Source of the DNA: Glandiceps talaboti
Lineage: Eukaryota; Hemichordata; Enteropneusta; Spengelidae
Direction of reading: 5' to 3'
NCBI RefSeq assembly: GCF_964340395.1
Contig: NC_135562.1
Span: 10,956,134 to 11,020,133, forward strand
Length of the DNA: 64,000 nucleotides
Of the stretch, positions 52,501 to 64,000 are shown piece by piece (the first letter of the stretch is position 1; every line of letters begins with the position of its first letter). The position numbers were made by a program, and so were the translations under genes. The notes beneath the pieces are model-generated. The model searched no databases, was not told the origin of the DNA, and was given only the letters and a program-made list of their open reading frames with translations.

Positions 52501-52820
52501 ACAACCCACAACACCAAAGTAAAGTGTTTTCTGTATGTACCACAATCGTTTATAGCATCCATATCAAGTACAACCCATAACACCAAAGTAAAGTGTTTTC
52601 TGTATGTACAACCCATACACCCATCAAGTACAACCCATAACACCAAAGTAAAGTGTTTTCTGTATGTACCACAATCATTTATACCATCCACATCAAGTAC
52701 AACCCATAACACCAAAGTAAAGTGTTTTCTGTATGTACCACAATTATTTATACCATCCACATCAAGTACAACCCATACCAAAGTAAAGTGTTATCTGTAT
52801 GTACCACAATCGTTTATAGC
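52490..52820. repeat. 69/60-bp tandem array, five units
   Basis: caccaaagtaaagtgttttc recurs at 52512, 52581, 52641 and 52710, with a shortened fifth unit near 52777. Spacings 69, 60 and 69 are all multiples of 3, so the minus strand stays open for 136 codons with a 23-residue period. The frame has no ATG before the repeats and a stop in the fifth unit, so it is not called a gene. Confidence 0.93.
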
Positions 52821-53559
52821 TGAGAGACATTTATTTTACTTCTCGAAGAAACACTTATAAGTTTTTTATTGTAAAGTTGTTTCATCCCCTCAGTTCCGGT
52901 GTATATTTTTTCCCAAGGAGACTATTGATTGCATTATTACCGTCCTTTGTTTTCTGTTTACCCTCCAGCTAGTGACACCTCCTCCACATTCATAGTCTCC
53001 CATTAAATATTTAAATAATCAATTATTTTGAATATTTTAAATATGCAAATTTTAATATGCAAATTTTAAAATTGGCAAAGTGTATTAACTGTAATTATAG
53101 TATTTCTCCATTTTTTTTTAAGATTGCGTTTTTTGTAGGTTTTTCATGGGGGGGGTTTATTTCAAGTGATAGACTGAATGAACTTGAATGTCAATGTTTG
53201 GTCTTCAAATGGTAACATCAATAACAAAAAAGACGGTAACTGACAGGCCACGACACAAAAGATGACAAGATGTCATCCTCTGTCGATCGTCGTTCTCAGA
53301 GTCTCCATTCTATGGAGGTGGTAGATTATAACAGTATGTTCCAGTACGTCACCCACTGAGCGTCATCATGAATGAGACCCCGACTCGACTATATAGGTCC
53401 TATAGGCTGCGTGTTCATTATCACTGCCATGCTCGGAAGAACAAGTCTTCGTAGAACACACTCTCCTTTATTTCTGATGTGACTAATAGGTGACATAAAT
53501 ACAACTGAGTATTTACCATTTTAAAAAAATAATATAAGTATATGAGATAGAAGAAAATG
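52821..53559. other. Unique non-coding stretch
   Basis: Contains a 15-bp direct duplication with two octamers (aatatgcaaatttta at 53039 and 53054). No gene seen. Confidence 0.5.
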
Positions 53560-53775
53560 TCCAGTGTAGTTATCTATGAGATTGTCGAATAGTCAACATA
53601 ATCATTTGAGATTGTCGAATAATTAAACCAATATAGTTATCAGAGATTGGATAACAGACCAAGAGAATTATCTAAGATTTGAGAATAGACCGATGTATAG
53701 TTTTTTGAGATTGGGGAATAGACCAATATATATATATCCGAGATTTCAGGATAGACCAGTAGAATTATGTGAGCA
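53560..53775. repeat. Degenerate ~32-bp tandem array, six units
   Basis: gagattgtcgaatag and variants start at 53578, 53608, 53643, 53674, 53707 and 53739. Confidence 0.85.
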
Positions 53776-54725
53776 AATATTCTTTTTCAACCTATGGCTA
53801 AAATAGCACTTACTAGTATCTTCTGATTTATACCCATATATATAGGTTTTGTTGTACTACTACTACTGCAGCCTTCACTTTAGTGCATCGTCGTAAACCA
53901 CAGCCTCTTTTAAGGTACCGTCCGTTATTTCGCTCTGGTTTGCGAGAATGCTTCACTGAAACTGGAGTTCAGGTTTAACGTAAAGATGTGCCTCGGCAAT
54001 CAACTCTAAAACTTTTGTTATTGCTTTCCAACCCATTCTCAGTCAACATCAAGATAAAAATTAGGGGTTTCCGTACAAACGTTTGAAAAAGAGGTGCATA
54101 TATCAAAAACATGTCAGTTTAGATTCCAATATAATGGCTGCCGAATACTGCGATAATTCGGAGGAACCAATAGTATAGATTGACTTCAAGAATGTGGACG
54201 CCAAAATGTCCGTTATATTACTTCAAATGGGCCAAGAGCAAGCTCTCATATGGAAAAGTTTGGAGAGATTCAAGAAATTTGATTTTCGGTGAAATTCATC
54301 CCCGTGACGCATTTATATTCTACCTTGAATGTAACGATTTTGTACTTCACTCACGTCAATTCATAACTCCATTATTGAGGACAAAATTCTACTGATGTAG
54401 TTCAGCACTGCAACGTGATTTGGCGTCAACCGTGTAAGTACAGTATTACCCACGTGAACTTGGTGATACTTCCATGCGCTAACTATGTCATCCAAAAATT
54501 CAAGTAGTGTACTTATCATTGTACAAATATATGCATGTGTACAAATAGTGTAATTGACTTGTAGATTATTTTGAATACGCCAATAGCATGTATTTGCACG
54601 GCTTACTGATTTTCAAAGTTTCTAATATGTTATTTAATAAGTAAAAATGTGTGTCCGTCGGATTTTTGAGATTACAATATGCAAATGTCCTTTGGAAGCG
54701 AGTAGAAAATGAAGCCTGAAGCTAC
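53776..54725. other. Unique non-coding stretch
   Basis: No gene or repeat seen; an isolated octamer ATGCAAAT occurs at 54679. Confidence 0.5.
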
Positions 54726-54779
54726 ATTGAAGCATAGACAGTGGAAGGGAAATCTCCCCTCCACTGTCTATGATTGAAG
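54726..54779. mobile_element. 40-bp perfect foldback flanked by a 7-bp direct repeat
   Basis: Arms 54733-54749 and 54756-54772 (catagacagtggaaggg and partner) pair with one mismatch around a 6-bp loop. attgaag abuts both sides exactly (54726-54732, 54773-54779), as a target-site duplication would. The whole insert is only 40 bp. Confidence 0.75.
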
Positions 54780-55217
54780 CCTGTTTTTAGATAAATATTC
54801 ACACATATTGAGGTCTCATTAACGCATGTCTGTTGGAACAATGTATGGTGTATGGTTGGAATGATGCACACGGTGATGAGTCGCTTACACAAACAAAAGA
54901 TTAAAAGCATTGTTGGGCCAACAAAAACCAGGAATTCGAAAGTGTGAATTGTCGGTATCGGTACACAGTCAACTCAAACAATAGGCGAGACTTATTGTTT
55001 TATACTATTCTATGGCTGCCAATTGTTTGATGGTAGACATACATTGAAACTAAAAGTGTGTCCCCTTCGGACTAGGCGAGAGTAGAGTAGAAGAGAACAT
55101 AACCTCATACATGTCGTCTGTGAAAGATTAACTTTGATTCTACCGCTACCTATAAACACGTTGCAAGTCCATTCATAAGTCATATGTTGTCAGACGTCTC
55201 GTCACATATACAGTCAC

Positions 55218-55252
55218 ACCATAGACCATACATTTCGTGTAGGGTCTATGGT
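55218..55252. repeat. Hairpin, 15-bp arms
   Basis: accatagacc pairs with ggtctatggt; the stem extends inward by five more pairs with one mismatch, leaving a 5-bp loop. Confidence 0.85.
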
Positions 55253-56022
55253 CTTGCATAGTAACCGTGATTAAATCACGTCTTATTCCATCTTCTTCCA
55301 AAACTCTTCACTTTGAGTGCTTTACATTTCGTGATCAGTGACGTGAAGTTCTTAGAAGCACCACAGACCCAACGTATAGGGTGTATGGAAGAACGGAAGC
55401 CCATTCACTTGTGTAATCAGATCTCTTGTCGCGTTGAAGTATGATTAACGAAAGAAACCCCCCTCTCCAAGGAGAGCAACTTTAGTGTTTTGTATTTGTT
55501 ATGGTGGCCATTTCACTCGTTGTATGACGTATGTATCTCCATAGCAGCTGGCTGTAAGTTATGGTCGGAGATGAACTTTGATATTATGAGCGGTAGCAAA
55601 TACCGGTAGTTCACCTTTCACATTGTATCGAGTTGGTACAATGGTACTAGGTGGTTTTGTATGTGGAAGTGGGTCACAGGAAATCCGTCCCTACTACCTT
55701 ACACTTTTCTGCTTTTCTCAGAATTGGATAGTAAAAAAACGTAATATGAACCACTTTCATTAATAATAATATACACCTTGTAGTACTAAATTTGGCCCTG
55801 CTAACTCCTTTTAACCCCTTTTATGCAACAGAATTTTATGTCGAACTCGAACACTGAGCTTCTGTGACGTAAAAATAGGCGTGCTCTGTTCAGGGTAAAT
55901 TGTTGAACTAAACCCAATAATGCTTTAGGAACATTTTAAACCCGAACTTGAAGTTTGCATGTGTCGAATACCACGTGAAAATGTCATCTTGTGAACAGCC
56001 CCTCTGTCACTGCATAGAAAGA

Positions 56023-56061
56023 CTTATCGCGTGCAAGGTGCTCCACCTTGCACGCGATAAG
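56023..56061. repeat. Perfect hairpin, 18-bp arms
   Basis: cttatcgcgtgcaaggtg (56023-56040) faces its exact complement (56044-56061) across a 3-bp loop, ctc. Confidence 0.95.
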
Positions 56062-56091
56062 CTTTGACGAAGTTGAACACCATTCTGTCCT

Positions 56092-56118
56092 CAGACCACT
56101 ATAAAGAATAGTGGTCTG
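56092..56118. repeat. Perfect hairpin, 11-bp arms
   Basis: cagaccactat and atagtggtctg around the loop aaaga, 30 bp after the previous hairpin. Confidence 0.93.
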
Positions 56119-58072
56119 GGATCTGTCGTACAAACCGTCTGATCCGTCGACATTTAAAAAAAAAGTGTATTGACGCATTCTCTGATGCACATCATGTTCA
56201 GACTTCAAAAAAAAACAGGGAAATACTGTCTTGGTCATTTCTCACGAAACCAGTGCAAACATTATAAACCGTCTAACCACACACACTTGTCTCTGTTTTA
56301 AAATACAGGTATAAAGTATAGCATACATGTAAAATGCGGATGGCTGCTATGGATTTCGTGTGTCTAACAACTTAATAATGTTTACCATTTTCATTTATGT
56401 ACAACAGTGGAGAATATAGGTCATATTTGTCTTATAATACATGCCTTGTACGTGTAACACAGACTTGTCTGACTGTCCTTGTATAGAGATCTTGACTTGT
56501 TGCTAGGTTATAATAGGGGGTGGGGGCACTCGCCAACTGGCTTTGTAGGGGTGTGCCATCCTGGTGCTAAATCCCTAACTCTATTTTAGACCAATTTGAG
56601 TATTTCACAAAATTAACCCAAGTGTAGTTATGTAGACCGTTGTATTAAGGGAAGGATTTGGACCAAGCTAAATTACTCAATATATTCAACCAACTTTTAC
56701 CTGAGCCAAAAAACTGAAAAAATCATACACAAAAGGGAGGACACCACCCCGGGAGCACATCCTATATATTACCATTTACACTGAGTAGCCCCCCCCCCCA
56801 GCGTTATATCCCAAACAGGGTCTGAGGTTACGTTGGAAATGATAAACTTCTTTGTTTCCAGGTCTAGAAATGACCACATTCTCGTTGCCCACAATTTGTA
56901 CATCGCACTCGAGACTTGCAATGCACCATCGTTACAAAGCGTAGTCACTATAGCTTGGTGGTCAGTCTTATTTTACAAACGAGAAAGGACTATCGCGTCT
57001 TATGGAGTACGGTCACATGACTATTATCTGTTCATGAAAACAAGTGTTTGCAATTGCAGGGCAAAGTGTATAATCGTCAATGAGAAGGCAAGCAAAATGA
57101 TATGCTTCGTTTCTCTTGTTAGCATGACGAGAGAAACAAGTTACAACCCCCCATCCGTCTATACATACACTGTCATTTACGCTACGGTTGAACTGAATAG
57201 TTTGCCTCGAAGTACATGAACATTCCTGGTGAATCATTTGGGTAACACGTGTAAATACCATTATGTTGTAAAAATTAAAATGTACCGCCCAGCATATTGC
57301 GGAGTAAAACGTAGGCTATTTGCTAAAGATCTCTCCTCAACCCCTGCTAGTAGTTGGTCATTGATCCCGTGTCACACCTTACTGTTTTATGGTACCCCAT
57401 TTACACTTCAATACAACTGCAGTAAATATGGACGCCATAGCAAATCATCTAAAGGCCGAGAGTTATATAACTTCCATATCCCGAGATTAAATAGGACAAC
57501 GCTATTGATCTCCAACTTTCTCTTTTCCCGCCCAAATCCTTATCCTAATTCGGAATGGGTCTGTAAGTACTTGATGGAGGTGGGGGGGGGGGGTGAAGAA
57601 TACATGTGGAAAAAGTACGGTTTAGTGCCAGGACAGTGGAGAGATTTTGAGGGAACGAGTAACAGAAACCTATGCAGAAACGAAAGGGACGTATTTTAAA
57701 TGGGGGTATTAATTACGCAAGAATATTTTCTCAGTTGACTCATTGGAGGTGTTGGCCCTATCACAGACAAGAAAGTATGTGGTCCTATCTGAGTCACCTG
57801 TAGATTATGACTGTGAGCCATATCGTGTTTGAATATTGTGAGATGTTGTGGTCGTAGGAGGTAGTACTATCTCTCACGACGACATACACTTCTCATTTAT
57901 ACCTCAGACCCCCAAAAGGTTTATACATAAATTTTTCACAGTGTTGAGTTTTCTGACATGAGTACGGTCGTCCCTTTTTAACGCCAACCAAAAGGTCACA
58001 CGAGCAAACGTCTCATAAATTGATCGAATCATGACACCGTGGCGTCAACCCTTAACCCTTAACTCTACACCA
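56119..58072. other. Unique stretch with one long near-open frame
   Basis: No supported gene. C and G homopolymers occur at 56791-56799 and 57582-57591. Confidence 0.45.
56833..57699 (+). other. 289-codon stretch interrupted by one stop
   Basis: A single plus frame is open at 56833-57216, has TGA at 57217-57219, then stays open to 57699 (first ATG of the second part at 57281). No domain, signal peptide or family motif is recognised, and a G homopolymer contributes a Gly run. The second part (156 codons) is near the upper limit expected by chance. It could be a decayed gene or nothing. Confidence 0.12.
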
Positions 58073-59455
58073 TGTAAGTAATTGGCCCAAAACTGACCAA
58101 GTACGGGCAGAGTTACGAGCTCGCAAGTCTCAAGTACGAGTGACGTCACTCATACAGAATGAACGTACACGTACGCTGCATATCACACTTACACATATGT
58201 TACATGCACTCTCAGACAAATGAAACGTACCGTACTACATAGAAACCCTTTTTAATGAATTGTACTTATTTAATACTAAAACTAAATACAGAGTTGAATA
58301 TAAGATTGTTGAATTGAATATGTGTAGAATAAATCAAAAAACGTATTTACAAGAAAGACGACGACGTGGTGGACAGCTGATAAGAACGTATTGTTGTCAT
58401 GGTTGCATCTATAAATAGTGTTCACTGACTTGTAAATGTAATCAAATTGTATCAATGTGTATAAAACGATGTGTCCGCAATTTAGCCACTCAATGAGAAG
58501 AAAAAATAAAGTTCAGAAAAACGAAGTCAGGGGTTTCTGTTTCATTGCACGGCTGTCTGCTGCTTTTCTGGGTAAACTACGGAGCAATAACAACTGGGTA
58601 GGTTCACAATCAGGCTGCTACTCTAGCCATAACAAACACGGAGAAAGCATAGCTGCCGCTTCGCCGTGCAATGGTACTGGTTCACACGGGACATCTTTTT
58701 CGGCTTTATCTTAAGGTTCACGATCGAATGAGGATTCCTTCCTAGACATCGCAGATTTATAGGTAGGCCGAAGCTGAAAAAGTTTAAAACCTTTGAAAAT
58801 CTTTATTGGAAAAAGAAACGAATCTCCTTTCACTTCTGACCGACAATCATCTTTTCGGTATCGCAGTCAATCATCAATGACTGCGTTACATCTCATGCCG
58901 GCAAGTTGTTTGAAAGTCGCCACTATAGTCAGAGTGTGACATGCCGTTCTCACCATTTCACAATCATCTCAAATCTTTTATGAATCATACAAAAGACAAC
59001 GGGGCGGTCAATAGGAGAACAACTTTATTGAGATGTTATTGAAGGTGTGATCGTTCCAATGCACCCGATGCAGTCGTCTTTTGCTCACGTCATTCAAGTG
59101 GTGGACAGTGATTTTATGCACACTCTAGCTCCAAGACAAACCGCGCTCATTCACATGTCGATCGTCATTCATCAAACTTCAAATTTTTACCGAAACATTA
59201 CTTTGATATCAGAACAACAATTTTTTTCGTGGGACACGTAGTCAGCTCGGATGACCGATCAATTCAGATATTCGCCACGTACTCGCGGAATACGACAAGC
59301 GTGAGTCCTCTGCGTACTCATCGAAAATTAGGCCAACTGCAAGAGTATGACGTCACCCGTATATGGAAATTACGAGTTCCGACGTCACTCGTACTTGAGA
59401 CTTACGAGCTCGTAACTCTGCCCGTACTTGGTCAGTTTTGGGCGAATTACATACA
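58073..59455. mobile_element. 1383-bp element with 75-bp terminal inverted repeats
   Basis: 58073-58147 and 59381-59455 are inverted copies differing at three positions; both contain aaaactgaccaagtacgggc and end inward at tgacgtc. The interior (about 1.2 kb) has frames of 85 and 106 codons with no transposase signature. High arm identity suggests recent insertion or gene conversion between the arms. No clear target duplication is visible: the left flank ends ctacacca and the right begins caggtt. Confidence 0.88.
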
Positions 59456-60949
59456 CAGGTTAATATTGGAAGGTTGCTCTTTTATTCATTTTCTCTCTTT
59501 GAGAGGGAATAATCAACACCTTGATTGGTTAATTTCTTTAAATTTATAAACTTAAAAACCTGTATACCAACACAAAAACCGTCTCAAGCCCCTTGGCAGA
59601 TTTTTTTTGTCGTCTCGCAATCTTCAATGTTTAGAATTTCTTATTCATTTCAAATTCTGTGAACGAAAAATGTTGTCAACTTTTCCCAGTTATAGCCTCC
59701 CAAAGGACTGTGATCTCACCACTTTTCGCAGCCAGTCACTCACTCAGATGACTATCTCACGTAAAAGATAAATGAGATATTTGTTTCAAATATGTATTCA
59801 AATAAAGATAGAAAATAGAACATAGACTTGGGCAATCACATGAACATTACCGAGAACGAGGTTCAGATAAAAATTTAGCTATATCCATTGGATTTATTTC
59901 CACCAGAAACATAAGATAACAGCAATACAAAAACAAAATATCATTAATAAGAAAATGTTCTGGTGAGGACCGTGGAAATAGTTCACTTGAAATTTATAAT
60001 CAATGGTCCTTAGAGCATAGCCGACACCAAACCAAGTCTATTATGATACTTAGACCCTTTACTGTGTTGGTCTGGACTTTTCCTCCGAGTCTCAACACAC
60101 GCTAGAAACACAAAGAGGGAAGCAAATCATGTAAAACGTTTTCTTAGAGTAAAATAATGAGCCCTTTTTCCTTAGCATGTGTTGAAATGACACATCTAAG
60201 ATTATAAGCTAAAAAACCACAACCGGTTTCCTTGTCTGTATGTGAGTTCGCACGACAACAGTATTTGCAAATCCAAGTTTCAATCCTTGGTTCGCATTAG
60301 CACTATCCTCATTGATCAGCGGAGTCATAATGTCCACATGGAATAATTCTTTTGTTCTGGTTCAGCTTTTTCAATATATACAACTATTTTTTACTTCTTA
60401 ACCCAAACTTTGAATCTGAACTTGGCGTTCCGATGAAATGGTACGGTGACTGTCAGATTTACGAACGTTACTGGCTCATATTTTTCTTGTATTGTTTTCT
60501 ATAACCCAATATTTCTATAGGCTCCTGTCTACAAAAAGAAACAAATCACCGACTAAAAAGAAAATCAAAATCTGGTGCTTGAAGGGAGAGGTCTCTCGAT
60601 TACCAGCTTGTTTTTAACTTGAAAGACATAGCAACGTACGAGTGTCGCCCATCTCAATTTGCAGTGTCCTATCACGAATCAGTTCGATTTGGACGCATGC
60701 TACCAGCATCAAACCCAAGACAAAAGGGAACATCCAAGCGTCCGCGATGGAAGTTGTTTGCCATATATTTGTTTAGAATTTGGATGTAAAGTCACGGCCA
60801 TAAATTTTTTGAATTTGGGCAAGGTATATAGACGTAGATATATAGTACCTGTATTTACTGCCGATCCCACCATGTACCAATTACAAAAAAAAAACATGTG
60901 ATGTGACGAAATGAAGTTGACCTATTTACGTCAAGTCAGCAAACTGACC
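59456..60949. other. Unique non-coding stretch
   Basis: No gene or repeat seen. Confidence 0.5.
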
Positions 60950-61015
60950 TCAGGCCAAAAATAAAAATGCGGTAACCCGACCTACCCTACTTGCAGCCGG
61001 TCACCGACCTAGACA
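60950..61015 (+). repeat. Dispersed repeat A, copy 4
   Basis: caggccaaaaataaaaatg, cggtaacccgacctaccct and gccggtcaccgacct follow the order of copy 1 with more divergence. Confidence 0.55.
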
Positions 61016-63339
61016 TTTTGTTACGAGCATCTTGTCTTAAACTTAAAATGATATCTAAATTATCACAATCATATGAATAGTTATCCTGCTTTCCGACGAG
61101 TGACGTCACTACAACCGTTCTAACAGTATTTTGAAATATATTTACAATCCTATCTGATTGAATTTTACGAATTAATGTTTCATGTTTGTACGGACTAATC
61201 TATGGACCCTACTAACACCGTGATGACAGGAGTAGTTTATTTAACGCCAATAAACCACCCGTTATCATAATCATTCAGACTATTTCAACCCCTCCCCCAA
61301 AGACACCCCCCCAAAAAAAAAAAAATTAAAAAATTAAAATTAAAAAAAAAATCAACAACACTTTTTTGTGAGTGGGTGTTACACATTATATCTAAAAACA
61401 CTAACACTAACGTCTGTGGACCCAGAGAATCTACACCATGGTCCGGTCGAGTACATAAAATACTCTGCTCACCCTGACAGTGCGGATATTTTCAAGTATT
61501 TGTGTTCTTTATCAATTTTGTGAACCTCCAGGACATGACCGACTTTTAGCTACTACCTATTATTACACAAATATGTGCAAATCTTCACCTGTGTGACGTC
61601 AAACAGGGCAAATCAAAAACCCATACCACTCCTGTTCCACCGAACTAGTTTTTCTGTCTACAGTTCAAGTGTTCCTGCCAATCCTACGCTACGATCAAGT
61701 TATCGTAATAATCATGTGCTTCCATAACGTAAATGCACACATTACGTTACATTATATCGTTAATTTAGTGGCATGAGTTAGATACGTGGGGGTACTTTTA
61801 TTTTTATTTGATAAATTTTATTTTATCAAAAATCATGTAGATTATCTAGACTATGTAGCAGCCGGCAAGTTTACTTCCGATTTTCCGTCGAGCTCAGAGC
61901 TCCGAACTTACACATCCCGAGCAAATATGATTAAAATGACGGAACAAAAGTCGTATTCAGACAAATTCTACTTACGTTTTGAAATTTGATATTACATGTA
62001 CATCGCAAGGTTATAACCGATAATTTTGGTTGAGAAATCACAGCACAGTATGACCGCGACCAGTACCGCTTGACCTCGCGGCAGGTCACGCGATTACGTA
62101 ATTTGCATAGCCATCGGGCGCCATTTTTTAATACGCGATGAAGAATACAGTGCGATGAAACGATGCAGTATTCGTAAACTTCGATTTAGTTAGTTATGTG
62201 ATAAATATATATTCCCTTAAAATCGATGTTTTCATGGGATTATATATAATTAACGGAATTACAATCAAGGGTCTATGACGTCAGATGAGGTCAATCTTAT
62301 TGAATTGATGTTGTGATGCTGACGTCAAACAAGTTATTCATTAAAATTTACAGCATCATATATTTCAAACTCGACACAATGTGTTGGACCCCAGAAAAAA
62401 AAAGCAGCGAGCCACGACCGAGTTTTATGGAATAAACATCGAACCAGTAGAAGTTAGGACACTCACTTGGGACGAGCGCAAATAATTCCTTTTCCACGGA
62501 ATACGGTATTGTACAACCATGACGTCAACTAACTTGTTCAAAGTTTATTGTGAAGTTCCCAAACCTACAAAAGTGTGATTTTTTTGAAGAAAAAAAACGT
62601 TTTGAATTATTTGCCTTTGTCTCGTTCAGTTATATAAGAAGTTGTTGTAGATATTTTGGTGTTTTATATTTTCCTACTAAAGAGCTATATTTGAAATTTA
62701 AAAGAAAAGTTTATTCTGAAGTCATAAATTTTATTATTTCAACACTAGTAAGAGTGTAATTTTTTGCCCCACTTCAGAAACATTTTTTCAAGAAATATTC
62801 AGATGTAACCGTTGCAGACACTTATATGTCTTGTAACTCATTGATAACTGATTCTAAATTACTCAAAAGATAGTTTCATGTCACGTGACACATGTATTAA
62901 GACACCTGGGGCCTAGATTTTCGTTTATCGCAGTGACCCACATCATTCTGCTGAAATAAAGGTGTGCTTCGAAACAAACTGAAAGGTGGGCTTTGGGAAA
63001 TGAAATGTTTATTGACAGTAAACAAACAATAATGCAGTGAGGGGGTGAAGAATTATTACCGTGTACCCTGAATTTGAGATGCTGTGTACAAATCTCATAT
63101 GAAGAAAAATAACTTAAAAAATGAGATAAAAAGAATGAGAAAAAGATGATCTGAAAATCGTCATCATTTATTTAGCGCACAATGTGCGTCATTCACGTCA
63201 TCTTGAAAGATAATCGCAGTACTCAAACATAATAAGTTACTTGTGTACATTTCTTATTATACGTTATCTGTCTAGTTGTCGTGATAACGACATTAAATGA
63301 TGTGAAATAACAACAATCATGTAAAACTGACCAACATCA
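61016..63339. other. Unique stretch rich in CRE palindromes
   Basis: TGACGTCA occurs at 61101, 61594, 62276, 62320 and 62520. A C/A-homopolymer junction lies at 61306-61324. 62095-62140 contains gcgccatttt and an octamer (atttgcat at 62100). No gene recognised. Confidence 0.5.
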
Positions 63340-63480
63340 GGTCACCCCCCCAAAAAAAAAATTTAAAAAAATTTTAAAAAAATAAAAAATAAAAAATAAA
63401 AAATAAATAAAAAAATAAAAAGTTAAAGATAAAAAATTTGAAATAAATTTAAAATATTAAAATTATTTAAAGAAATAAAT
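63340..63480. repeat. A-rich low-complexity tract
   Basis: A cccccc-to-aaaaaaaaa junction is followed by about 130 bp of (A)nT/AAAAT-type sequence. A similar but shorter junction and tract lies at 61306-61352. Confidence 0.9.
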
Positions 63481-63701
63481 TGACGAATTATCAAAGAAGT
63501 TAGGGAAAAATTGTCACCGGGTTGTGAATGAAAGAAGTAGTTCTCTTAGTCGATGGCTCCACATCTCTCTATATGTATGATACGGTTCATTTTTTGTCGA
63601 CTACGTCAAACCATTGAGGTATAAGGGGAGCTCCTTATATCTTCAGGGTAAAAAAAACAACATATAGACGCAGAGAGCACACACAGCTGTTGAATTTAAT
63701 C

Positions 63702-63730
63702 CATGCAAACAAACAAACAAACAAACAAAT
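63702..63730. repeat. (AAAC)n microsatellite
   Basis: Seven caaa tetramers. Confidence 0.95.
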
Positions 63731-63919
63731 AACGATAACGACGTAGTCAGGCTGAATGTTCTAAATGTACACACAATACTAACTACCAAGTACACAATAC
63801 ACAAATCCCGTAATTGTCAACTACTTACAAACTCAAATGACCGGAAAGCTGATGAAAAAAAACGTTTACCGCTATTTTTTTTACAAGCGCGTTAAATAAT
63901 GGAAAGTCGTCATTCTTGG

Positions 63920-63995
63920 TTAGGCCTAATAAAAAAATTGTGTGGTTCTGATTACGCTCAATTTTAGAATTGGTGGGGTGCGTAGATTTTTTTTT
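63920..63995 (+). repeat. Possible dispersed repeat A, copy 5 (truncated by window end)
   Basis: taggcctaataaaaaaattg followed by gtggttctgattacgctc resembles the aggcctaattgtttggttcc start of copy 1. Similarity fades after about 40 bp. Confidence 0.35.
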
Positions 63996-64000
63996 CTGTG

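Noticed and set aside
58045-58065. Telomere-like cccttaaccctt
   Set aside because: Only two imperfect units, and the unit is not TTAGGG.

Overview
The window is non-coding eukaryotic DNA, most likely from an invertebrate metazoan. Reasons: AT-rich sequence without strong CpG loss, long compound tetranucleotide microsatellites, kilobase-scale satellite arrays, a tRNA-headed SINE present twice, several short inverted-repeat (MITE-like) elements, and one element built like the pearl/Helentron-derived repeats known from bivalves and other invertebrates. I cannot resolve the phylum. I found no protein-coding gene, rRNA or tRNA gene that I can support. The longest non-repeat open frames (139-156 codons) are about what chance would give in 64 kb of AT-rich DNA read in six frames, and none shows a family motif I recognise.

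Layout. 1-6.2 kb: unique sequence with four microsatellites (3525-3927 and 4311-4728 are largest), a 15-bp-arm hairpin, a SINE and a small dispersed repeat. 6.25-24.06 kb: three different satellites head to tail, with monomers of 54, 58 and 44 bp, about 17.8 kb together. Each has higher-order structure. The 58-bp array carries a 61-bp palindrome, made from an inverted piece of its own monomer, in seven higher-order units; one of those units was hit by a 198-bp retroposon tail. 24-30 kb: unique sequence, a second SINE in the opposite orientation, a compound microsatellite, and a pearl/Helentron-like element (28160-29365).

30-38.3 kb: an octamer-motif (ATTTGCAT) tandem array at 32034-32276, nested inverted-repeat elements at 33.9-36.0 kb, a 66-69 bp array, and a 27-bp minisatellite of 1.7 kb. 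38.3-50 kb: mostly unique sequence with a 122-bp palindromic element, a candidate TATA/octamer promoter with a splice donor near 42.2 kb, a degenerate array, more microsatellites, and a clean 184-bp MITE. 50-64 kb: G-rich repeats, two small arrays, a run of perfect hairpins (54.7-56.1 kb), a 1383-bp element with 75-bp terminal inverted repeats, and an excess of full CRE palindromes (TGACGTCA).

Nothing here works together as a gene system. The story is one of repeat birth, unequal exchange and non-autonomous mobile elements. The best leads for novelty are the self-derived palindrome fixed in the 58-bp higher-order repeat, the pearl/Helentron-like element, the 1383-bp inverted-repeat element and the octamer array.
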